NCBI GenBank assembly: GCA_023248735.1
Contig: JAHFDY010000012.1
Span: 1 to 40,843, forward strand
Source: Myxococcales bacterium
GTDB taxonomy: Bacteria; Myxococcota_A; Polyangia; Polyangiales; Polyangiaceae
Direction: 5' to 3'
Length of the DNA stretch: 40,843 nt
The notes beneath the pieces were generated by a model. It worked only from the letters and a program-made list of their open reading frames with translations. It did not search any database and had not been told where the DNA came from. Positions 7,721-14,627 of the stretch are shown in pieces; position 1 is the first letter of the stretch, and the number at the start of each line of letters is the position of its first letter. The translations under genes were made by a program, and so were the position numbers.

Positions 7721-9553
7721 ATGGCCACAGACAAAGTCATCGGCATTGACCTGGGCACGACGAACTCGTGTGTTGCGATCGTCGAAAATGGAGTTCCCAC
7801 GGTAATTCCGAACCGAGGCGGTTACAAAACGACTCCGTCGATGGTGGCGGTTACCGAAGCCGGCAAGCGACTTGTCGGGCACATCGCGAAGAGACAGGCA
7901 ATCACCAACGCCGAAAACACGGTGTACGCGGCCAAGCGTCTCATTGGGCGCAAGTGGCACTCGCCCCAAGTGCGCAACGCGATCGCCACATCGAGCTATC
8001 GCACCGTCGAGGGCCCTCACAACGACGTCCGCATCGTGCTTCGTGACAAAGAGTATAGCGTCCCCGAAATCAGCGCGATGGTGCTGCAAGAAATGCGCGT
8101 CATCGCCGAGGACTACCTCGGCGCCCCGGTCGGCAAGGCTGTCATCACGGTGCCCGCATACTTCAACGACAACCAACGCCAAGCCACGCGTGATGCAGGC
8201 GAAATCGCTGGGCTCGACATCATCCGAATCATCAACGAGCCGACCGCGGCAGCCCTCTCCTACGGATTCGGACGGAACCTCGAGAAGACCGTCGCCGTAT
8301 ACGACTTTGGTGGCGGCACGTTCGACATTTCGATTCTCGAAATCGGACAGAATGGCGTCTTTCGCGTCATCGCAACTGCGGGCGATACATTTCTTGGCGG
8401 CGAAGATGTCGACGCTCGGTTGATCGATTGGCTCGTCCAGGAGTTCAAGCGCGAACACGACATCGATCTGCGGCAAGATCGCATGGCCCTCCAGCGCCTC
8501 AAGGATGCCGCCGAGAAGGCGAAGTGTGAGCTTTCGAGCGTGCGTGAGACAGAAGTTAATCTGCCGTTCATCATATCGAGCGAACGTAACGAAGCTCTGC
8601 ACTTGCAAAAGCCAATTTCGCGCGCGTTGCTCGAACAACTGAGCCTCGATCTGATCGAACGAACGATCGACATCTGTCGTCAAACACTCGAGGACGCGGA
8701 GCTCGAGAAACGCGATGTCGAAGAGGTGCTTCTCGTCGGCGGCATGACTCGAATGCCACGCATTCAGCAAGCCGTAGGCGAGTTCTTCGAACGTGAGCCG
8801 AGCAAGGGCGTGCATCCTGACGAATCAGTCGCCCTTGGGGCCGCGATTCAGGGGTACGCGCTCGTTGGCGAAGAACACGAGATGGTGTTGCTTGACGTCA
8901 CACCGCACGCACTCGGAATTGTAACTCAAGGCGGGTACTTTGAGGAACTGATTCCACAGAACACGACGGTGCCCACCCACCGCCAGAAGATCTTCACCAC
9001 AAGCCGCGAGAACCAAACAGCCGTCAAGATTCTTGTCATGCAGGGCGAGCATGAGCGCGCTGACCAGAACGAGCTCCTTGGTGAGTTCATCCTCACTGGC
9101 CTGCGTCGCGCGCCAAAGGGCGAAGTCGAAATTGAAGTTACCTTCGAGATCAACGCCGACGGCATCGTGAGTGTGCGTGCGAAAGATCTCGACACCGGCC
9201 TGGAGCAGTCGATTCAGGTCACCGCTAGCAGCGGCCTCACGCGTGACGAGATCTCGTCAATGATGCACGAGGCCAAGGATCAGCTCGTCGATCGGCGCTC
9301 GAGCGAGGAACTCGAGGCGGCTAAACAAGAGGCAGAGCGCTTGGTTGGTGAGATTGAACGCCTGTTTCCGCAGGTCGAGCAAATCGTGGCGCAGAGCGAT
9401 TTCGGGCGCGAAGCCATCGACAAGGCGCGCGTGATCGTCGATCGCGCCAAGAACGCGGTGACTCGCAAAGACGTCGCAATGATCAAGGAGCAGATCGAGG
9501 GTCTCGCCCGGACGCAACGTATGTTCAAAGGAGTCGTCGCGAAGACGATCTAA
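7721..9553 (+). CDS. dnaK: Hsp70 family chaperone DnaK (paralogue type)
   Basis: 610 residues with the full Hsp70 layout: ATPase domain with IGIDLGTTNSCVAI (phosphate 1), VPAYFNDNQRQATRDAG, INEPTAAALSYGFG, VYDFGGGTFDISIL (phosphate 2) and LLVGGMTRMPRIQ (adenosine motif); linker MVLLDVTPHALGIVT; substrate-binding domain with IPQNTTVPT and VKILVMQGE; then the helical lid. It is shorter than the usual about 638 because the disordered Gly-rich tail is missing, and the linker reads DVTPHALGI where the canonical form is DVTPLSLGI. This, with the absence of grpE and canonical dnaJ, suggests one of the several specialised DnaK paralogues myxobacteria carry (SglK and StkA of Myxococcus are known examples). 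A purine-rich ribosome site (GGCAGGGG) precedes the ATG. Gene order J protein - DnaK - shared-module protein suggests one operon. Confidence 0.95.
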   Translation: MATDKVIGIDLGTTNSCVAIVENGVPTVIPNRGGYKTTPSMVAVTEAGKRLVGHIAKRQAITNAENTVYAAKRLIGRKWHSPQVRNAIATSSYRTVEGPHNDVRIVLRDKEYSVPEISAMVLQEMRVIAEDYLGAPVGKAVITVPAYFNDNQRQATRDAGEIAGLDIIRIINEPTAAALSYGFGRNLEKTVAVYDFGGGTFDISILEIGQNGVFRVIATAGDTFLGGEDVDARLIDWLVQEFKREHDIDLRQDRMALQRLKDAAEKAKCELSSVRETEVNLPFIISSERNEALHLQKPISRALLEQLSLDLIERTIDICRQTLEDAELEKRDVEEVLLVGGMTRMPRIQQAVGEFFEREPSKGVHPDESVALGAAIQGYALVGEEHEMVLLDVTPHALGIVTQGGYFEELIPQNTTVPTHRQKIFTTSRENQTAVKILVMQGEHERADQNELLGEFILTGLRRAPKGEVEIEVTFEINADGIVSVRAKDLDTGLEQSIQVTASSGLTRDEISSMMHEAKDQLVDRRSSEELEAAKQEAERLVGEIERLFPQVEQIVAQSDFGREAIDKARVIVDRAKNAVTRKDVAMIKEQIEGLARTQRMFKGVVAKTI

Positions 9554-9555
9554 CC

Positions 9556-10299
9556 ATGCCCCGACGATCGCCCAGCCGTCCACCGCCATCCCCACTGCCT
9601 CAAGCGGGCGTGTCGGGTGCCGACGTGTCGGGGACACGGCGCGCGGCCGAGCGGGTAACTCTCACAGACGATTCCGTCGATCGCCCGACGATCACCAACG
9701 AAGTGGAGCTCGAAGCGGCCCGCAAGCGCAGTGAGCGCGAGACCCAAATTCCCGAGCTCCAAGATCGCCGCGACAGCAGTCGGTCCAGTCTCTTGACCAT
9801 GGCCAACGCGCGAGCCGCCAGTCTGCTTCCGGACGAGCCAGAGAGCAGCGGGCGGATTACCCCGATAGTTCCTCTGTCGGATGCGCCGGCGGCCCCTCGC
9901 TTGAACACCCCTCTCGGACGCCCAGCGCTGAATCCGCTCGAGGAAATCCGCGAGCGTCTCGCTCTGGGAGACTACACGGGCGCACTCGCCCAAGCCGACG
10001 GCGTACCGACTGGCTCGGCTCACTACTTCGAAGCGATGACGCTTGCGACACACTGCAAGGCGATCCTCCTTCAAATGATGCGCGCAAAGGTGGGCACGTA
10101 CGAGAGCGTCCCCTTCACCCTGGTCGATCGCCAACAGCAGCGTTGGCTATCACTCGATCACCGCGCGGGATACTTGCTATCGCTGATGGACGGCAACCTC
10201 TCCATTCAAGAAGTAATGGACGTGTCAAACATGAGTGAGCTGGACGTGTTGCGGTGCATCTACGACTTGATGAGCCAAAGTGTGATCGCTCTCAAATAG
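9556..10299 (+). CDS. Protein of unknown function sharing a module with the J protein
   Basis: 247 residues. The first about 130 are low-complexity, rich in Pro, Arg and Ser, and probably disordered. A short helical part follows (NPLEEIRERLALGDYTGALAQADGV), looking like one TPR, and then KAILLQMMRAKVGTYESVPF. Residues 197-246 (LSLDHRAGYLLSLMDGNLS ... LMSQSVIAL) align with residues 21-70 of the J protein at 6248: the shared pattern is LxLDxRxGxLLSxxDGxL with matching length. The ATG lies two bases after the dnaK stop, so the gene is co-transcribed and perhaps coupled. A role as adaptor or client of the DnaK/J pair is inference from context. It ends 17 bases from the converging gene at 10317. 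Confidence 0.75.
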   Translation: MPRRSPSRPPPSPLPQAGVSGADVSGTRRAAERVTLTDDSVDRPTITNEVELEAARKRSERETQIPELQDRRDSSRSSLLTMANARAASLLPDEPESSGRITPIVPLSDAPAAPRLNTPLGRPALNPLEEIRERLALGDYTGALAQADGVPTGSAHYFEAMTLATHCKAILLQMMRAKVGTYESVPFTLVDRQQQRWLSLDHRAGYLLSLMDGNLSIQEVMDVSNMSELDVLRCIYDLMSQSVIALK

Positions 10300-10313
10300 T
10301 CAACCATATTGAC
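10299..10313. repeat. Palindrome GTCAA-N5-TTGAC, copy 3
   Basis: GTCAA (10299-10303), CCATA, TTGAC (10309-10313). It fills the 17-base space between two converging genes. No T-run follows on either strand, so it is unlikely to be an intrinsic terminator. Confidence 0.5.
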
Positions 10314-10316
10314 GTA

Positions 10317-10718
10317 CTACGGATAGCTCATCCCGCACGCGCGGAACGTAACCTCCCGCGAGGCTTCGCCAAGAAGCACGCTCGCAGCATTCGCCGCGAG
10401 CGAGATGAGCAAAGCGCTAACTGGCCTCACCTTAACGACCGTGATGAGAAAGAGCGCTTCCGTGAGCCAAGCGAAGAGCTCTGCAGTGACTACCATCATG
10501 TTGAACGTCAATCCGACGTGAATGCCGATTGTCGGGAACACGAACCAAACAGCCGGATGCGTGATCGCACTTGCGGTGATTGCGGACGCGAAGGTGATCG
10601 GTGACCTTGGGGCGCGTGAGGCGAACGCGCCGAGCAGCATGTACACCGGGACTTCCACCGCCTGTGTGAACAGAAACGCTCGCAACCACGCGACGAGGTA
10701 GTCCCACGATCCAATCAT
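10317..10718 (-). CDS. Small integral membrane protein of unknown function
   Basis: 133 residues, almost all hydrophobic, with about four membrane segments (roughly AWLRAFLFTQAVEVPVYMLL; SAITASAITHPAVWFVFPTI; VGLTFNMMVVTAELFAWLT; VKVRPVSALLISLAANAASV). It has no signal peptide beyond the first span and no catalytic motif I recognise. The ATG overlaps the stop of the upstream membrane protein gene (ATGA at 10715-10718), so the two are coupled and may form a complex in the inner membrane. Confidence 0.7.
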   Translation of the reverse strand: MIGSWDYLVAWLRAFLFTQAVEVPVYMLLGAFASRAPRSPITFASAITASAITHPAVWFVFPTIGIHVGLTFNMMVVTAELFAWLTEALFLITVVKVRPVSALLISLAANAASVLLGEASREVTFRACGMSYP

Positions 10719-11725
10719 GTGAGCTTCAGTCGCTCTTTCAATCCACGACCTTCGAGCAACACGATCGTCGCTATCGCAAATTCGAGGTAGCCGTGAAAAC
10801 TCGCGATCGAGAGGTACAAAAGCCTGGCGCGATCGAGATGCACAGCGCCGAAAACCAAGAGCCCGCAGCTGAGCGCCAAGGCAAACCAGAGGAGTGGCGC
10901 CCCGATATCCGCGGCGAGGGCGCGAAACGACGACGCAAACGTACGTACGCCGCGTCGCTCACGTGCATCATCAGGAATGAGTCGCAACCAGACGACGTAA
11001 TGAACGCTCTGCGCAAATACGAAGAACGCAGCGATTCGTAATGCCCATTGCACATTTTTGAGCGGAGCTAGCTGATAGGCCATGTCGCTCAGCGAGGCGC
11101 CCGTTTGAAAGGTGACCCAAGCGCCGGGTCGAAAGAGTAGAGCGTCGGTCGCGCCCGAAAGAAGCATCATGCACCCAAGAGCGAACAAGAACAGTATGAG
11201 CCGACCGTTTCGACGCGATCGCGCAAAAAGCCAGGCATAGAGCGCTACCGCGACGACGTTATGAGCGTGCAAAATTACGTAAGTCGTGGCCGTCGGATAG
11301 ACCCACGCCGCGGCATAGGCTGCGCAAAAGAAGCCCAGCGCGAGCGACTTCTTCGTTAGGGTTGATCGCGCTACGAAGATCGCGCCGACAACCGGTAAGA
11401 GCCCGACCTTGGCCCAAGGCGAAAGCCACACGAATACGAGAGGCACGAGCACGAAGAGCACGAGCGGGAAACGTTTCAAGTGCCCAGGTCGCACAACGAG
11501 GTAACGGACGTCGGCGACTAAGTGCGGCACGCCAAGCACCAGTGGCCCGAGCGCGAACGCGACAGCGGGAAACGACACCGCAAGCGCAAGCGCAAATAGC
11601 ACCCCCAACGTTGCGAGCGACGAAACCCGAAGATCCCGATCGCGGAGCAGCGTCCTGCCAAACCGACCGAAGGCACGCAGCGCGATGGCGCGCAGTGCAT
11701 CAAGTGGCCAAGCGATCGCGCGCAT
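10715..11725 (-). CDS. Polytopic membrane protein with conserved-looking histidines
   Basis: 336 residues with about nine or ten membrane segments after a basic start. Histidines sit at or in membrane segments: H68 in LVLGVPHLVADVRY, H153/H155 in ILHAHNVVAV, H242 in AQSVHYVVWLRLIPDD and H311 in SIASFHGYLEF. Four such intramembrane histidine motifs, the first being GVPH followed by an Asp, recall the Brp/Blh beta-carotene dioxygenase fold, whose iron is held by membrane histidines. The likeness is weak and not proven; a heme- or metal-binding membrane protein of another family is as likely. The downstream 133-residue membrane protein overlaps it by ATGA. No carotenoid or rhodopsin gene is visible nearby. 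Confidence 0.72.
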   Translation of the reverse strand: MRAIAWPLDALRAIALRAFGRFGRTLLRDRDLRVSSLATLGVLFALALAVSFPAVAFALGPLVLGVPHLVADVRYLVVRPGHLKRFPLVLFVLVPLVFVWLSPWAKVGLLPVVGAIFVARSTLTKKSLALGFFCAAYAAAWVYPTATTYVILHAHNVVAVALYAWLFARSRRNGRLILFLFALGCMMLLSGATDALLFRPGAWVTFQTGASLSDMAYQLAPLKNVQWALRIAAFFVFAQSVHYVVWLRLIPDDARERRGVRTFASSFRALAADIGAPLLWFALALSCGLLVFGAVHLDRARLLYLSIASFHGYLEFAIATIVLLEGRGLKERLKLT

Positions 11726-11743
11726 CAGGCCTCATCGTAACAA

Positions 11744-12052
11744 CTAATTGAACAATCGGCGGCTGCGTAGGAGCAACAATCCAGCGACAACGAGGAGTCC
11801 GGCGGGCATAGAGTTCGTGTGCGCAGCACCGTGGGAGCAACTGCCTTTGACTACGTCCGCTGGAGGCTCACTTGATGACCCCGAGTCAACCCGCGACGTT
11901 GTCGGCAAGCCGCTATCGCGCTCGGTGGTTGACGCGTCCGCGGGCGTATCCGCATCAGGTGCAGCGTCAGCTGGCGGAGGAACATTGGCAAGCGCTACTG
12001 TGCTGAACGTAACCGCACATGCGACAAATACCGTCCCGATTGTTCGCTTCAT
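11744..12052 (-). CDS. Short exported protein with a MYXO-CTERM-like C-terminal anchor
   Basis: 102 residues: a signal peptide (MKRTIGTVFVACAVTFSTVALA), a Pro/Ala/Asp/Ser-rich linker (residues 24-69), then a tripartite tail: cysteine motif GSCSHG (C72), a membrane segment (PAGLLVVAGLLLL) and a basic end (RSRRLFN). That order is what the MYXO-CTERM sorting signal of myxobacteria looks like, where the cysteine is a processing or lipidation point and the protein goes to the cell surface. It has no folded domain between the two signals, which is odd. A good ribosome site (AAGAGGGC) precedes the ATG. It lies 18 bases upstream of the histidine-rich membrane protein gene on the same strand and may head that operon. 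Confidence 0.75.
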   Translation of the reverse strand: MKRTIGTVFVACAVTFSTVALANVPPPADAAPDADTPADASTTERDSGLPTTSRVDSGSSSEPPADVVKGSCSHGAAHTNSMPAGLLVVAGLLLLRSRRLFN

Positions 12053-12175
12053 TGCATGCCCTCTTAATCAAACGCGAGCATTTTGTACAGCGTGGGTTCG
12101 CTCGTGGCCCTTTTGCGCACGACATTCGACGCCTCAGTTTGCGCAGGCGGATCAACGGGGCTACACCGTGGCTCG

Positions 12176-13177
12176 ATGAGACGAATGACTCCGGCAGAGA
12201 TCGAACGCTTACGCGCGCGTGTCGAAGAGACATACAAGCGCGCACTCGATCCTGCTGAGTTGTTGCCGGACCTTCATCGCCTCGAACAGTGCGCCACGCC
12301 CGGTAGCGAGCCCTGGCTCTTTGCTTTGCGCGCCAGCAGCGAGGTCCTTCTCGAGCGATCTCCATGGCGCGCTTCGCTCACAGCAAGGAAGATCCTCTCA
12401 GCGGTTCCCAGCGACGACAGGGCTTGGGCGACGCTTGGCCTGGCGCAAACGCTTCTTGGCTACTATCGCTTCGCCGCGCTCGCATACAAGCGTGCGCTCG
12501 ATGCCGCTCCGCGAAATCCTTGGTACGCGCACAATCTTGGGCACGTTCTTGATGTCGCGCTCAACGATCCAAAGGCCGCCGTCAAGTATCTTGAGTTCGC
12601 GTACGGCTCAGCTCGAGACAGTCGAGAAGTGGCGGTCAGCTACGCCCACGCACTCGCGAGAGTAGGGTCGATCGCCGAAGCTGAAGGCATTCTCAAGGAA
12701 GCATCGGTCGATGGAATGACGCGCGAGATGGAATCGCTCGCTCGTTGGATTAAGGACGGCGCACCGGAGAATCTTGACAAGTCGAGCGCCCGCCCCTTTC
12801 CCGTTCGTCAAACCGAGAGCAAGCCGATCAAGCGGCGACGTGACACCGCCACAAAGATCAAGGACTCGGTCCAGGCATCGCTTGAGCGTGGTCTCGTACG
12901 CCTGCCTTTCGACGATTCGCAGCGCGACAAAGCGCGGATACTGGCCGCCGATGCCCTGTCGCTCGCGCTTCCTCACACGCCGAAGGAGACCGATGCGCGC
13001 GCATACGCGGCGGCGGTAGCGTCCGCCATCGCATTCGTCAACGAACTTCCCCTTTCATCGACGGAGATCGCAGCCTCGTTTCGCGTAAGTGCGGCGAGCG
13101 TTCGGGGCTATTTTGCCGAGCTGAGGAATCAGCTAGCGCTTCAGCGAGCCGATGCTCGCTACAAGGGCGGCGCATAA
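12176..13177 (+). CDS. TPR protein with a C-terminal helix-turn-helix-like domain
   Basis: About 333 residues from the ATG at 12176 (MRRMTPAEIERL); the frame is open to 12083 but the extra residues look non-coding, and 12185 is another possible start. Residues about 55-195 are TPR-like helices (RAWATLGLAQTLLGYYRFAALAYKRALDAAP; NPWYAHNLGHVLDVALNDPKAAVKYLEFAY). A basic linker (KPIKRRRDTATKIKD) leads to a C-terminal helical domain (about 255-333) whose end, LSSTEIAASFRVSAASVRGYFAEL, reads like a helix-turn-helix of the cyclin/TFIIB-like kind. No signal peptide: cytoplasmic. It may be a DNA-binding regulator, but the family is not recognised. The TolC-family gene begins 55 bases downstream. Confidence 0.75.
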   Translation: MRRMTPAEIERLRARVEETYKRALDPAELLPDLHRLEQCATPGSEPWLFALRASSEVLLERSPWRASLTARKILSAVPSDDRAWATLGLAQTLLGYYRFAALAYKRALDAAPRNPWYAHNLGHVLDVALNDPKAAVKYLEFAYGSARDSREVAVSYAHALARVGSIAEAEGILKEASVDGMTREMESLARWIKDGAPENLDKSSARPFPVRQTESKPIKRRRDTATKIKDSVQASLERGLVRLPFDDSQRDKARILAADALSLALPHTPKETDARAYAAAVASAIAFVNELPLSSTEIAASFRVSAASVRGYFAELRNQLALQRADARYKGGA

Positions 13178-13196
13178 GCCCCTCGCCAACCTAACT

Positions 13197-13224
13197 TTGG
13201 CGCTCCTGCGAAAGACGCTATATG
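13197..13224 (+). promoter_or_regulatory. Candidate sigma-70-type promoter for the TolC-family gene
   Basis: TTGGCG (13197-13202), 16 bases, TATATG (13219-13224). Four of six bases match consensus in each box. Transcription would start near 13231, almost at the ATG at 13233, giving a leaderless or nearly leaderless mRNA. Weak evidence: two boxes only. Confidence 0.3.
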
Positions 13225-13232
13225 CCTCGGGC

Positions 13233-14627
13233 ATGTTTCGTAGGATCGTTTGCACGCTCGCGTTGTGGCTGCCCGTTACCGCCGCGTACGCCCAACCTGA
13301 GTTGCCCCCCGTTCATGATGAGGCGCTCGAACCGGCCGAACGTCCGGCCCGCGTCCTGAAAAATTGGCAAGAAGCTTACCAATTGCTCGGCGCGCGCTCG
13401 ACGCAACTTCAAACGGCCATCGCCGAGGTTGTTCGTTCCGAGGCGGCGAGTCGCACCGCCCTCGCCGCACTCCTACCGCAGCTGAGCGCAACCGGGACAT
13501 TCACGCACCAACTGCTGACCAAGAACATTACGTCCATCGTCGGCAGCGAAACGCGGACCGATCCTGCTACAGGCCTCTCCGCTACCGTCCCCATTACGCG
13601 CGATATCTCGTCGCCTCAGTCCGACATCTTCGGCCTTACGGCATCGCTCGCTCAACCGCTCATCGCACCGGCGAGTTTGCACGCGTACGGCACCGCAAAA
13701 GAGACCATCGTCGCGACGAAACTCTCACTTGAAGACACGAAGCGTCTCCTCGTCGCCGCTGCAGCAAACGCTATCGTTGCAGTCGTGACCGCTGAGCGTG
13801 TCGCGGAACTCAATCGCGTCGGTCTTCGTCAAGCTTTGGAACGACTTGCTCTAACAAAGCGCAAGCAAGAACTCGGTGCCGCGAACGGGCTCGACGTCAT
13901 CCGCATCGAGCAGGACGCCGCAACGGCGCGGGCAACACTTATCACCGGCGACGAATCCCTTCGCCAAGCGCGTGAATCATTAGGGCTCGCTCTCGGCATT
14001 GCCGATCAGGTCGGCGTTGTGCCGTCGATCGAACTCGACTCGCTCCTGCAATCGGCCAAGAGCGTCTGCTCCCCAGCGGCTTCGCTCGACGAACGCGCAG
14101 ACATCGCGGCGGCAAAACATCGTGCTCGCGTCGCCGAGCGGAATGTCGCGAACGTCAATTTGCAATTTTTGCCGACCCTGGGCCTTCAATCGACCCTTTC
14201 AACGACTACCGCCGACGTCGGTCAATCTTTGGCAACGAACTGGAGCGTGCAAGGCGTTCTCTCTGTCCCGATCTTCGACGGAGGCATCAAATATGGCTCT
14301 TTGCGTGGGAACCGTGCGATTGCGGAGCAGGCACGCCAAGGTCTCGAGAGCGCGCGGCGCACGGGAGAGGTTCAGATCGTACAAGCCAAGCGTGCCGTCT
14401 CCGTCGCGGAGCGATCGCTCGAGGTGTCAAACACAGCACGAACACTGGCGCGTGAAACGGATCGACTTACGCGAATCGCATTTCAGGAAGGACGAGGCAC
14501 GAGCCTCGAGTTGGTCACAGCGGCCACTTTGCTGCGTCAAGCGGAGATCGGTACAGCTCTGCGCGAGTTCGAGGTCGTACGGGCAAAGGTCGGAGCGGTG
14601 CTCGCGGTCGCGAACTGCAATTTATAG
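13233..14627 (+). CDS. TolC-family outer membrane efflux protein (first copy)
   Basis: About 464 residues from the ATG at 13233, chosen because it starts a clean signal peptide (MFRRIVCTLALWLPVTAAYA, cut before QPELPP); the longer frame from 13152 overlaps the previous gene. Two similar halves of long helices and beta segments are typical of the TolC fold: WQEAYQLLGARSTQLQTAIAEV starts the first, and a NP-like turn is replaced by DIAAAKHRARVAERNVANVNLQFLPTLGL in the second. The segment SVQGVLSVPIFDGGIKYGSLRGNRA is the second outer-membrane strand region. Function in the family: trimeric duct for export across the outer membrane. No adaptor or inner-membrane pump gene is adjacent. Its stop codon directly abuts the stop of the converging second TolC gene. 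Confidence 0.88.
   Translation: MFRRIVCTLALWLPVTAAYAQPELPPVHDEALEPAERPARVLKNWQEAYQLLGARSTQLQTAIAEVVRSEAASRTALAALLPQLSATGTFTHQLLTKNITSIVGSETRTDPATGLSATVPITRDISSPQSDIFGLTASLAQPLIAPASLHAYGTAKETIVATKLSLEDTKRLLVAAAANAIVAVVTAERVAELNRVGLRQALERLALTKRKQELGAANGLDVIRIEQDAATARATLITGDESLRQARESLGLALGIADQVGVVPSIELDSLLQSAKSVCSPAASLDERADIAAAKHRARVAERNVANVNLQFLPTLGLQSTLSTTTADVGQSLATNWSVQGVLSVPIFDGGIKYGSLRGNRAIAEQARQGLESARRTGEVQIVQAKRAVSVAERSLEVSNTARTLARETDRLTRIAFQEGRGTSLELVTAATLLRQAEIGTALREFEVVRAKVGAVLAVANCNL

Noticed and set aside
7586-8815. Open frame of about 409 codons on the minus strand opposite dnaK
   Set aside because: It lies wholly antisense to a well-conserved dnaK and the end of the J-protein gene, has no domain I recognise, and such frames are common opposite G+C-rich genes with strong codon bias.
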